A stretch of 64,000 nucleotides of DNA from Ipomoea triloba (Eukaryota; Streptophyta; Magnoliopsida; Solanales; Convolvulaceae). The notes beneath the pieces were generated by a model. That model did no database searches and had not been told where the DNA came from. It saw only the letters and a list, made by a program, of their open reading frames with translations. Both the position numbers and the translations under genes were made by a program. The stretch covers positions 16,550,785 to 16,614,784 of the forward strand of contig NC_044923.1 in the NCBI RefSeq assembly GCF_003576645.1. Reading direction: 5' to 3'. Shown piece after piece: positions 11,594 to 21,900 of this stretch (within the stretch, counting starts at the first letter, position 1; the number at the start of each line of letters is the position of its first letter).

Positions 11594-13408
11594 AAAGGTT
11601 CATATCAGTTTTGAGGCACACATAGAACCGAATTGCATACATTACCAATGTAAATGATGCATAAGATAGACTTGAATGCCATAAAAATTACCTGTGGGCT
11701 AAATTTTTACGCATAATGAATCTATCAAAACTTAATGGTGGAAACGGAATGGGTACGATTATAGTTTGATTTTCCACACATAATAACAAAACTACCAAAC
11801 TGTATGCCGATACATAATTGCCTGTGGGCGAAATTATGATCACAGCTCAGTATTTTATTCCAATTAATCATACAAATGTAACAAAATTGCCTGTGGACGA
11901 AATTTTATTATATTACGTATGATTGATCGCAATTTATGCCTAAACTTTATGTGATTTATTAAAACTTAATATACAATCTCAATTAAATTAAGGATGCTGT
12001 GGCTACTCCTTAATTAACTAAAATCGTATTATCACATCGGCATAGATTTATTTAAAGCCTAACAAACAAATTGTACTGACATATGATAAACAATTCCCAA
12101 GTATACTCCCAGGAAAGTTGGTAGGTGCTAAGGCTCCTTTAAAAACCAACTCCTTAGACAGAGTATGGTCGCAAGAGGACTAGTAGCAATATGGCTGAAG
12201 GCACTATGGCAATTTCAGCCAGCAAGGCGTTTTAAGCCAGGGTCATAGAACTAGTGTTCCTCCCCAAGAACTTTCCCTGGTTCATGCATTCTCACATTCA
12301 ATGTACAATAGTTTGGAAGTCCTATATGAATGTAAATTCACTTACAGTTAAGGCTTTAAATAGGGTATACTATCCTTTTAGGATTCTTTAATGTGCCAAT
12401 AATTAGACACAATTGAAGATTGATAATATGCCTAATCTATCCTTAAAAAGACACTAATTCACCTAAAAGGCACTATACCATGCATAATAAACATTTAATT
12501 CAGACCTAAAAGGCTCTAAATTCATCCTTAAAGAACATGATTTTCTAAATGCATAATTATAACAATCAAATAATTATTGCAATAAATATACAAAGCATGC
12601 TCAAATTATGCATATTAACAAACTCATACTTCACAATTAAATTCCAATACTTAAACAATTTAATGTACACCTTAATATTAAATCAAAATTCAAATGGCAA
12701 ATGTAGAACTTAATATTTGCTACAAATTGAATAATGATTTAAATTAATGAGAGATTAACTTGAACAAATCAGGATATATGAAAGCCTAATATGATGAAGA
12801 GAAAATTCTTAATGGATAGGCCCAAAAGCTTTGAAATTAAATAGGCCTTAGAATTTGAATTTAATCCAAATAACTCAAATAAGCCCAATTAATTCTAAAA
12901 GAAGCCCTTAGCCAAAATGGGCCAAACATAGCCCATCCTTTCAATCCCTTTCCATCAGATTCTTTAATTAGCCATATATAATGTTCAAACCATCCAAATC
13001 CAAACCTAGCTGCTCTTATTCTTCATCTTGCGCAGCCAGACAGTGAGAGAGACACAGAAGCAACCAAAAGAGATGGAAGCAATGTTTAATACTCAATCTC
13101 GTCGCAGTCATCTCACCTCGACACCACCTGCCGCCCACCGCTCCAGTCGCCGGCGTCACCATCTCCGTCACCGGTCAACAGAGAGCGACAAATCGGAGAC
13201 CAAATATGGGCATATACGAACGGCAGTAGAACAGTTTGTTTATAAATTTATATTTCGAAAATATTTATAACATATTCCAAAAAAATTTGGAGAGATTTGT
13301 ATATATATATAAAGTCAAAATACATATATGCATACACTGTAAAATTCAATATATGTATATCTCAGGCATATATATATACAAATTAATCAACCAAGTAGAG
13401 GTTTTATG
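11594..13408 (-). other. Copia internal leader between 5' LTR and gag
   Basis: About 1.8 kb without a credible coding frame. It holds three spaced copies of a CCTGTGGGCGAAATT-like motif near 11690, 11820 and 11888. A C/G-richer patch at about 13020-13230 contains CGCCGGCGTCACC-type sequence and looks compositionally unlike its surroundings, so it may be captured host DNA. The leader is long for a Copia element. Confidence 0.6.
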
Positions 13409-13421
13409 GGCTCTGATGCCA
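13409..13421 (-). other. Primer binding site of the Copia element
   Basis: On the minus strand TGGCATCAGAGCC lies two bases inside the 5' LTR. It matches the initiator-methionine tRNA complement TGGTATCAGAGCC at all but one position. Confidence 0.88.
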
Positions 13422-13423
13422 AC

Positions 13424-13810
13424 TGAAAGAATTAATAGGAAGCATATAGGATCTAACCTCCAGTTAATTGTTTGTTGATGCCTGAACTGCTGCAGAAGAG
13501 TTTTTTGTCTCTCACTTTCACAACCCTCTTAGATGGTGTATGAGTCTTAATGTTGTGCAGTGAGAGGATTATAGAGCCTTTTTATAGATGCAGTCCATCA
13601 ATGCACTATTCCAATTATTTCCTACTGTTTAACTGTTTGCACCACTTATGAACAGGAAAATGGCATTTCATTATAATGACCTTTCAGAAATCATAGTGGG
13701 ATTCAATATCTTAATAATGAGATAATGAATCCCTGATTTTAAGGGGATAGTGGATCCATGTTTTCTGCTAGTGGATCCACTTTCCTAATGAAAGTGACAT
13801 TTATCTAACA
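13424..13810 (-). repeat. Copia 5' LTR (right in the window)
   Basis: The LTR is 387 bp and nearly identical to 6788-7180. On the minus strand a TATA-like CTATAAAAAGG at 13577-13587 marks the likely promoter that drives transcription toward gag. Confidence 0.95.
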
Positions 13811-13815
13811 TGGCT
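13811..13815. repeat. Target site duplication of the Copia element (right)
   Basis: TGGCT, identical to 6783-6787. Confidence 0.93.
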
Positions 13816-13942
13816 CACATAGAATTGGTTGTTCTAATGAGGATCCTGAATTAGCTATACAATTCTTCAGCTTCAAATTAACAATCAACGGTTTGAGGAT
13901 GCAGAAGAGATGGATAGCGATGATCACAACCGGCAACACTGA
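13816..13942 (+). pseudogene. pICln pseudogene, 3' part
   Basis: This part continues the copy interrupted at 6787. SHRIGCSNEDPELAI is followed, after a frame change, by LQLQINNQRFEDAEEMDSDD and a stop (TGA 13940-13942). The QRFEDAEEM block is the conserved C-terminal end of plant pICln. About 40 bp downstream, before the inverted repeat, probably derive from the 3' UTR or flank of the source gene. Confidence 0.8.
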
Positions 13943-13984
13943 ACTGTTCCCCTGTTCTCTAACTTTTTTCGTAGATAGAGGAAG

Positions 13985-14176
13985 AAGATGATAATAATAC
14001 AGAGTAATTCCTAAGTATTGTATTGGAATATTTAGTTTTAATTAGATTAGATAATTAATTTTTAAATTAATATAATATATTAAAAATTATTATAATTTGT
14101 TAAAAGGGACTCGGACCACTTCGACTTCACTTTGTAAATAGATGCTATACATTGGCGGTGCATCAAATATTTTCTC
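13985..14176. repeat. Right terminal inverted repeat of the Pack-MULE-like element
   Basis: Inverted counterpart of 6142-6345. It ends with TATTTTCTC at 14176, directly followed by the 9-bp flank ATTTAAAAA. Confidence 0.85.
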
Positions 14177-14218
14177 ATTTAAAAAAATGATAGAATTGAT
14201 AGTCCATGAATAAAAATT

Positions 14219-14605
14219 GAGTTAATACCTAATATAGTCATCGACTATAATGATTCTTTTTATTTAGTTCTAAACTTTTTTTTTTGTGTTTAATTGGGTT
14301 CTCGACTTTGATAGTTTTAACTAATTGAATTCTCTGTAACTGTAGCTTGGTAATTTTTTTTTATTAATACTCAATTTAGTTTTTGACTATTGATTTTATC
14401 CAAATTAGTCTTCGACTATAATGATTAATACTCAATTTAGTCATTGACTGTAGTATTTTATTTCAATTTAGTCCTTGATTTTAATAGTCAATTGCTCAAT
14501 TATGTAAAATCATCAAAGTTAAAGACTCAATTAAAAATAAAAAAGACATTCAAAACTAAATAAAAAAAAGCACTATAATTAATAACTAAATTGAGTATTT
14601 TACTC
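14219..14605. mobile_element. Mutator-type MITE (GAGTTAATAC family)
   Basis: The element begins GAGTTAATAC and ends GTATTTTACTC. A perfect 9-bp direct repeat ATAAAAATT flanks it at 14210-14218 and 14606-14614. The interior is a set of AGTC(CTT)GACTA-like segments typical of this family, which recurs at 16515, 29746, 34578 and near 38.7-39.3 kb. No coding sequence. A hAT element has inserted exactly into its right target duplication. Confidence 0.82.
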
Positions 14606-14613
14606 ATAAAAAT

Positions 14614-15485
14614 TAGGGCTGTCAAAATGGGCTGAAGCCCGCGGGTCAGCCCGCACCCGCCCGCGGTGGGGCAAGTTAGCGTCATGAAAAAATAGGCCCG
14701 TGTAAATGCGAGCCTAATGGGGCGGGCCGAAATTGACCTGCGACCCGCGGGCCAAGTAAAAAAAATAATAATAAATATATATATATACACACATTGTACA
14801 CATGAACATAAATATATATTCATGTACACATGAATATATATTTATATTCATGTGTAGTCATGGTTGCAGTAGGCGCTAGACGCTAGTCGGGCGGTAGACT
14901 AGCGCCTAGCGTCTAAGCGGTCTAGACGGCAACCTTTAAGAACAAAAAATTAATTCATGTGTGTGGGTGTATGTCATATTAAATATATATATATATATAT
15001 ATCTTACTTCTCTTACTTATATAAATAAATAAATTTAAATATATATAAATATAACAAGGCCGACTCGCTTGAGTTAACTCGGCTAACTCTGCCGAGTTGG
15101 GCGAGTTAACTCGGCCAAATTCGGCCCAGTTGACCGAGTTAGGCACTAGGCGGCCTCCTAGGGAGCAATTCGTCACGGTGTAGGAGCGCCTAGCGCCTAA
15201 GCGGGGATTTTTGCAACAGTGTGTGTAGTACACGTATGTACTGTACACATGAATACATGAACACATGAATATATATTCATGTGTACACACTATAATTTAA
15301 TAATAATAAAAAAATTAAAAGCCCACGGGCCGGCTCGTGGGGCCCGCCAACCAGCATAAGGCGGACTAGGGTTGTATGAATCCTAACCCGTGAGTCTAAC
15401 GGGCTGGCCCACAAAAGCCCGACAAAATTTAGACCCGCGGTGGGGCGGGCCTAATGGGACGGGCCGACTCGCTTTGACAGTACTA
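14614..15485. mobile_element. Non-autonomous hAT element, same family as 4973-5655
   Basis: Termini TAGGGCTGTCAAA (14614) and TTTGACAGTACTA (ending 15485) are inverted repeats with two mismatches. The 8-bp flanks ATAAAAAT and ATAAGAAT match at 7 of 8. Subterminal GCCCGCGGG-type sequence is shared with 4973-5655. It contains a complete second hAT element at 14859-15221, so it is the older of the two. Confidence 0.82.
14859..15221. mobile_element. Second hAT element nested inside the first
   Basis: Termini CATGGTTGCA and TTGCAACAGTG are inverted repeats. A perfect 8-bp target duplication TGTGTAGT lies at 14851-14858 and 15222-15229. The ends are rich in GCGCCTAGCG. The centre includes a (TA)n run and short repeats of GAGTTAACTCGGC. 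There is no transposase. Confidence 0.85.
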
Positions 15486-15540
15486 ATAAGAATAATACTA
15501 TGCCAAGGTCCAAAGGAGAATGAAGATTGCAAATAGTGTT

Positions 15541-15590
15541 TAGGCCCAACTTGTACCCCAAAACCCTAGACAGTCTTTCATATTTATAAT
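15541..15590 (+). promoter_or_regulatory. RPS2 promoter: site II element, telo-box and TATA-like sequence
   Basis: GGCCCA at 15543-15548 is a site II element (reverse complement of TGGGCC). AAACCCTA at 15561-15568 is a perfect telo-box. TATTTATA at 15581 is a TATA-like sequence. The pair site II plus telo-box is a known signature of plant ribosomal protein gene promoters and drives expression in dividing cells. The hAT cluster ends only about 55 bp upstream. Confidence 0.75.
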
Positions 15591-15667
15591 TCTAATTCAA
15601 CAATTTTCACTCTCTCCGCACTCTAAACCCCTCAACTCTGCATCGCCGGTGAGCCAAAACCGCTAGC

Positions 15668-17750
15668 ATGGCAGAAAGAGGAGGATTCGGGCGCGGGTTT
15701 GGAGGGCGGGGTCGTGGCGGAGACCGCGGAGGCAGAGGACGCGGTGGCCGCCGTGGCCGCCGCGACACCGAGGAGGAGAAATGGGTGCCGGTCACAAAGC
15801 TTGGCCGCCTCGTTAAGGAAGGGAAGATCCGAACCCTAGAACAAATTTACCTCCATTCGCTCCCCGTGAAGGAGTACCAAATTATGGATACCCTAATTGG
15901 GCCGTCTTTGAAGGACGAGGTCATGAAAATCATGCCGGTCCAGAAACAGACCCGGGCCGGGCAGAGGACCCGGTTCAAAGCCTTCGTCGTCGTCGGAGAT
16001 GGCAACGGCCACGTCGGCCTCGGCGTCAAGTGCTCCAAGGAAGTCGCCACTGCGATTCGCGGCGCCATCATATTGGCTAAGCTCTCCGTGATTCCAGTGA
16101 GGAGAGGATATTGGGGTAACAAGATCGGGAAGCCGCATACCGTGCCCTGCAAGGTCACCGGAAAGTGTGGATCAGTCACCGTCCGGATGGTTCCGGCTCC
16201 CCGAGGTGCCGGAATTGTGGCGGCTAGGGTTCCAAAGAAGGTGCTCCAATTTGCCGGTATTGAAGATGTCTTCACCTCTTCCCGTGGCTCCACAAAGACC
16301 CTCGGAAACTTTGTTAAGGTAATATTTTTATACATTCTTCAGCTTTAACGTCATTATTCTGCTCAACACAAATGTTTGTTTAGTAAGAAATTTAGGAGAT
16401 TGATTATATTTTTATACCATGTTTCTTCTGTATTACTACTAGGAACTTAGAAACTATGAATTTATGTAGAATGTAGTTGCACACATTGGTATAGACTGTT
16501 CTACATTTCTATTAGAGTTAATACCCAGTTTGGTTCTTCAACTATAAAGATTTTACCACTTTACTCCTTAATTATCAAAGTTGCATAATTTAGTCCCTAA
16601 CTATGCAATTTTTACCCCTCTAATGATTTTTACCTTGACTTCTACGCTCCAAAAAATGTCCCCAAATCCACAATAAACTTACATTTTAGGTTATCATTTG
16701 CATAGATGACCAAACTGGTGAAATCCTAATAATCGAGGGACCATTTTAGGTAAAAATGCATAGCTAGGACTAAATTGAGCAACTTTGGTAGTCGAGGACA
16801 GTCGTGAAATAGTCAAGGGACCATTTTAGGTAAAAATGCATAGTTAGGACTAAATTGAGCAACTTTGGTAGTTGAGGACCAAAGTGGTGAAATCCTAATA
16901 GTCGAGTGACCAAGTTGGGTATTAACACTTTCTATTATGAACATATTTGATATTTCTGGCTTGTTTTGCCTTTTATGGATAGATTGTTGATTTGTAAGTG
17001 GTGCATTGTGAGGTTTATAGGTTTATATTGTTGACCCCTCTGTTGGGGATGTGATTCCTAGATTTGGTTGAAACATAGTAGTATGCTAGTTTATTCTCTA
17101 AATTGATTATGTGGTTTGGTGTTCTTGCATGAAAATGCAGTAGTGTGAGGCTGTACCATCAACCAGTTGTCCATTTTCAGTTTATTTGTCAGCTATTACT
17201 CTTCCCGTCCCACTTTATGTGTCTTGTTCGGTTAACAAAAGTTATTTTTAATTCAATTTTTCATAATGTTAAGTTTAGTATTAGTATATAAAGTTTATAT
17301 ATTTAGAAATTACATTAAAAGTATTGTTAAACACAAAAAAAATTTAAAAAAAGTACTAAAGAAAATAAGCAAAGAAGAAAGTGCTTGTTTGACTAATGAA
17401 TAGTAAATAGGACAGAAACAATAGGACATAGGGAGTACGTTTACTGTGGATTAAATGCTGTTCTCCAGTTTCCCATTAGTGCCTCTCTTTTTTCATTCAA
17501 AATCTCCCTTGTTGGGAGTCATACAATAGCAATGCTTTCTTGATAGGAAATTATTTTGGTGTTGCTAAACCTATTGTTTTTGCAGGCTACTTTTGACTGT
17601 CTTATGAAGACGTATGGTTTCCTTACTCCAGATTTCTGGACGGAGACTAAATTCTCAAGATCTCCATTTGAGGAGTTCACCGATATCCTAGCCAAGCCAA
17701 CCACCAAGTATGTCCAAATCGAAGAGGTTACTGATAAGGTTGATGCATAG
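15668..17750 (+). CDS. RPS2: 40S ribosomal protein S2 (uS5), two exons
   Basis: Exon 1 is 15668-16318 and exon 2 is 17586-17750. The GT-AG intron is phase 0, and the product has 271 residues. The protein is part of the small cytosolic ribosomal subunit near the mRNA entry region. An N-terminal Arg/Gly-rich tail (residues about 4-35, RGGRGRGG repeats) matches eukaryotic S2. The S5 N-terminal domain follows (about 78-145, with [20 protein letters not shown]). The S5 C-terminal domain comes next (about 155-230, with [19 protein letters not shown]). The C-terminal exon carries YGFLTPDFW. The start is the first ATG in a good context and gives the expected N-terminus. Length is close to that of plant homologues. 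Exon 1 is C/G-rich, unlike the surrounding DNA. Splice sites were inferred by eye. Confidence 0.96.
16515..16928. mobile_element. Mutator-type MITE in the RPS2 intron
   Basis: Termini GAGTTAATAC and GTATTAACAC are flanked by a perfect 9-bp repeat TTTCTATTA (16506-16514 and 16929-16937). Internally, two copies of a unit containing GGTAAAAATGCATAG and GGACTAAATTGAGCAAC lie about 79 bp apart. No coding sequence. Confidence 0.88.
17199..17435. mobile_element. Stowaway-type MITE in the RPS2 intron
   Basis: The ends CTCTTCCCGTCCCACTTTAT and GGACATAGGGAG resemble the CTCCCTCCGTCCC terminus of Stowaway (Tc1/mariner) MITEs, with TA on both sides (17197-17198 and 17436-17437). Interior arms are AT-rich and non-coding. 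Confidence 0.78.
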
Positions 17751-18063
17751 ACAGGGGTTGGCTGAGAGTGTGTGATTAGATTTTGTTAATTCAAGATTTT
17801 GAATGGATTAGCCATTATTAATGTTTCAGAGATACAAACCAGTTTTGTTCAGTTTTGTGGACACATGTTTATCTCCACATGTTCACTAGAGCTTCTCCAA
17901 TTTTCAGTGAATCTTTATACATCACTTATTCTTAAATGGCCTAGCATTTGTCCACTGTTTCATGGAGAATGTTTATGTTGCTTTTCAGTTTCCTAGATTG
18001 TTTTTTGTTTTTGATAGATCAGTACTTGCTGTGTTGTTTTTGAAGTTGGCAGAAGAAATCTAT
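17751..18063 (+). other. RPS2 3' UTR and downstream flank
   Basis: AT-rich sequence after the stop codon without a recognised gene. The transcript end cannot be placed from sequence alone. Confidence 0.5.
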
Positions 18064-18383
18064 GGGTGTGTTTGGTTGACAGGTTTAGCTATTAGGAATC
18101 GGTATCAAAGTTATTGTTATTGTTTGGTTGGCCAGTTTTTAGAATACTATTATGTGTTTTTAGAATCCTATTATGAGTTTTGATTATCTCATTAATTGCA
18201 AAACTCATCCCTTAATAAAATAAGGGTTTTATTTCCCTTTCTCGTCTTTTTCAACTATTAATAATCATTTTCATTACACTTTACTATCAAATATGCAAAA
18301 TATTTTTACCAAAAATCATTACTATTATTAAGTATTTGATATTCATTCTAATTCTGATTCTTATGTGCAAACCAAGCACACCC
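18064..18383. mobile_element. MITE with GGGTGTGTTTGGTT termini
   Basis: GGGTGTGTTTGGTT at 18064 faces AACCAAGCACACCC ending 18383, with one mismatch. The interior is AT-rich and non-coding. The target duplication is unclear, so the superfamily (Harbinger- or hAT-like) is left open. Confidence 0.68.
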
Positions 18384-18943
18384 TAAAAGAATAAGTTGAG
18401 AAATGTAAGGGGATAATACTAATGTTTGGTTCAAAGCCAAGAAATTACATCCCCACCATTTTCCACTTTGTTATTGGTACATGCATTCCTTCATTCAATT
18501 CTACCATTTGAAGTATGCCAATCTTTAATTGTATAAAGGCAAACTTCTAATTTCTAAACATTTGGTTTCAATGTAAGTCTTACAACTTGGTTTGCTCTAC
18601 CTAACATTTTCATGAGAATTAGGGTGTCTTTGGTTATGGACTTTTGCACCCACTGTTGGTTTTGATACTCATTACTTGCGTGTTTGTTTGTTTGCTTACT
18701 TTTATTATCTTATTACTATTGGAACTCTTTAGTAATTACAAAGTTCATTATTTTTTTATTTCTCTACTTTTGAAGTAAAATAGGATTTCACTGGAATGCC
18801 CTTGTTTAAAATAGAATTTCATTGAAAAAGAAACTAAAATTGTTCAAAATATTATAGTTTGAGATGCTAAATGACAAAAATGATAATCCATGACTATTTT
18901 TTTTTTTTTTTTTGAAGGGGGAAACCCATAAGGACGGTGGCAT

Positions 18944-21900
18944 CTATTCACCATTGTACATATAGCGCCACGATGGGCAGCCCATTCTATCGAGATCCAG
19001 TTGATTTAAAATCACTAGGGGCGGTTGGGGTAGCACATGGAAGCCTTTAGGAAAAAATTTAAATGACCTAGCGACTGTATCTGCTACTGTGTTTAGCTCC
19101 CGTGGTACTGCAAAGATCGACCAAGCTTCCATTGATTGTAATTCCCTTCTGCAGGCTTTTACGAGGTTGCATACTACGTTGTTTGCCGTCATATCATTCC
19201 TCATCGCCCGGATGATGTCTGTTGAATCACCTTCTAGGATTATCCTTTTGTAGCCCAAGTGGTTTGCTAGCTGAATACTTCTTAACAGACCCCATGCTTC
19301 GGCTTGAATGGGTTGGCAGACTCCTATATTGCTGACAAATCCGCCTACCCAGTTGCCTGCTGAATCTCTAGCTATTCCCCCACAGCCACCCACATTAGAT
19401 GGTTGTAGCACCGAGCCATCAAAATTAATTTTGACTGTCCCTTGTTCTGGCTTTTCCCAGCTTCTGATCTCCCAGCCTGCCTGTTGGGAGCAATGGCTGT
19501 GGCTTTTGGCGAAAGCTGATTCCACTTGCTCAAGCTGTGAAGTAATCCAGAATACTTTGGAGTTCAAGGAGTAGAGGGAATCTGTAAATATCGCCTCGTT
19601 CCTCCATTTCCATATCCACCATAAGGTGATCGCGAACAAAGTGTTGTCTCCATTGGGATTGTTGCCATTGTTCTTTTGCGCTATGCCAGAATCCAGCCAG
19701 CTGCGAAAAGAGAGGTTCCCAGTACTTTGGTGGAACTTTGGGAGCATCCTTTTCCAAACTTCATCAGCCATCGGGCATTTTCGCACAACATGATCAATGT
19801 TCTCTGATATTCCATTGCATGTCCAGCAATCTTCAGAAACTGCCATCCTTCTTCTTGTTCTTACATCATTTGTCAATAGTTTCTCCATCCTTCTTCTTGT
19901 TCTTACATCATTTGTCAATAGTTTCTCGTGACGAGCTAGCCAAATAAATGTTTTGATGCGATTTGGAATCTTTAATTTCCATATTGCATTCCATTTTGAA
20001 GCTTCCAGTGGTGCAGAACCTTCCGTAGCAATTGCATACGCCGATCTTACTGAGAAGTTCCCAGTTGGCTCGCCTTCCCAACCGGAAATGTCTTCATTTT
20101 CATGGTCATCATAAATCAGAATGGCAGCCAGTTCATCCAATGTTGACTCTGGGAGGAATTGATGCAGCAGATTCCAGTCCCAATTGCAGTTGTCTGACCA
20201 GTAGTGCAGCAGATTCCAGTCCCAATTGCAGTTGTCTGACCAGTAGTTGTTCACTGTCTTAAGTATCTCTGTGTCTGGAACTGGTCTGAATGCGAGGTTG
20301 TAGAGAGGGCCGGACCCCATCCACTTATCAAGCCAGAACGAAGTCCCTTTACCATTCCTTACTAGTTTTTTCATCCCTTTCTGTAGGATCGGAACAGCCT
20401 GTAAAATGCCCCTCCACACGTTTGACATTTTCGATTTAGGTCTCCAAGTGGCACAATCCAAAGAAGAGACGTTGTACTTAGATTTCAAAACTTTCGACCA
20501 TAAGTTGTCCTCATTCTGAACAAGGCGCCATGCAAGCTTAGCTAAAAATGCTTCATTCATTGCCTCCAACTTTCGGAACCCGAGACCCCCACATTCTTTC
20601 TTCGTAGAGATTGTGTCCCAACTCACTAGGTGGCACTTCCTTTGATTCGATGTGCTTCCCCATAAAAAATTCCGAATCAGTTTCTCTAAAGATGCAATCA
20701 CTCCTTTGGGAAGAAGAGTAGATTGCATCATATAGTAGGGTATAGTCGAGAGGGCAGATTGTGCTAGAACTTGCCTGCCAGCCAAGGATAAGGATCTCGA
20801 TTTCCAGCCTGAGAGCTTGTTCTGAACTCTTTCGATGAGGCTTGTAAAAGATGTCTTTTTGAGCCTCCCATGTATTGAAGGGACCCCTAAGTATCTGCCC
20901 ATATCTTCTATTCTGGGGATCCCTGTGAGATCTGTAATACTCTGTTGTAGGTTCTCTGGAGTGTTTTTCGAAAAGAACAGAGAGGATTTGAGTGTGTTCA
21001 CGCTCTGGCCGGATTGTGCACAAAAGGTTCTTAGGCAATGCGTCATTTCTTCAGCTTGTTCAATTGTTGCTTCTCCAAACAGCACCATATCGTCTGCAAA
21101 GAAAAGGTGAGAGAGGTTAGGCCCTGATCTAGATAGTTTAATACTTTTCCATCTGCCATTATTAACTGAGTTTTCAATTATATGACTTAGTCTTTCAATG
21201 CATAGAACAAAAAGAAGGGGTGAGATGGGGTCTCCCTGTCTGATTCCTTTCTTCGGGTGGAACCAATTTGACGTTTTACCATTCCAGTTTATAGCCAATC
21301 TGGAGGTAGAGACACAATTCATTATATTCCTTCTCCAAGTTTCATTGAGGCCAATGTCAGTAAGTGAATCTTCAATGAAGCTCCAGTCTAGTCTGTCGTA
21401 GGCCTTTTCTAGATCCACTTTCATGATAAACCAACCTTTCTTTGCTCGCCTTGTTTTCATAGAGTGCAAAACTTCCTGGAAAATAATGATGTTATCGCAG
21501 ATCTGCCTCCCGGGCACAAAGCTCGTTTGGTGGGTTCCGACAAGTTTCTTAGCTACCTCTTTCAGTCGTGTGGCCATTACTTTTGTCAAGAGCTTGTAGG
21601 TGACATTGCAAAGGCCAATTGGCCTAAGCTGTTTTACTGAATCGGGGCAGGTTACCTTTGGGACTAGAGTTATGATTGTGTCGTTGACGCCTTGTGGTAG
21701 AACACCTGTTTCAAAGAACTCTGAAGCAAATTTGATTAAATTTTCACCTACCACCTCCCAGGCTTTCTGGAAGAAGCCTGCTGTGAAACCGTCTGGGCCA
21801 GGTGATTTGTGTGGATTCATATCGAAGAGGGCCTGTTTGATCTCCTCTGGTGACATTGGGCAGTTGACTTGCTGCCAATCGCTATCTTCTAATGGAGGGT

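Larger units (their letters stand above)
6788..13810 (-). mobile_element. Full-length Ty1/Copia LTR retrotransposon
   Basis: A 7,023-bp element on the minus strand has two LTRs, a primer binding site, a polypurine tract, one gag-pol reading frame and a perfect 5-bp target duplication (TGGCT). The two LTRs differ by about two substitutions and one 6-bp indel, so the insertion is young. It sits inside a captured pICln pseudogene within a Mutator-type element. The coding frame has one in-frame TAG, plus two adjacent 42-bp duplications in the integrase region. The latter may be assembly errors. The lineage within Copia was not resolved. Confidence 0.95.
6142..14176. mobile_element. Pack-MULE-like element carrying a pICln gene copy, split by a Copia insertion
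   Basis: Long terminal inverted repeats start with GAGAAAATATTTGATGC at 6142 and, on the opposite strand, at 14176. Flanking 9-bp direct repeats (6133-6141 and 14177-14185) match at 8 of 9 positions, which fits the Mutator superfamily. Between the repeats lies a decayed protein-coding copy of pICln. That copy is interrupted by a complete Copia retrotransposon at 6788-13810. Removing the Copia and its 5-bp target duplication leaves an element of about 1.0 kb. No transposase is present. A TIR element holding host gene sequence fits the Pack-MULE description; calling it one is my inference from the TIRs, flanks and cargo. Confidence 0.75.
16319..17585 (+). other. RPS2 intron containing two MITEs
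   Basis: The 1,267-bp intron begins GTAATATTTT and ends TTTTTGCAG. A Mutator-type MITE (16515-16928) and a Stowaway-type MITE (17199-17435) together make up about half its length. Confidence 0.9.

Noticed and set aside
15847..16335. Minus-strand frame of about 160 codons opposite RPS2 exon 1
   Set aside because: It is a shadow of a strongly conserved ribosomal protein exon of high C/G content.
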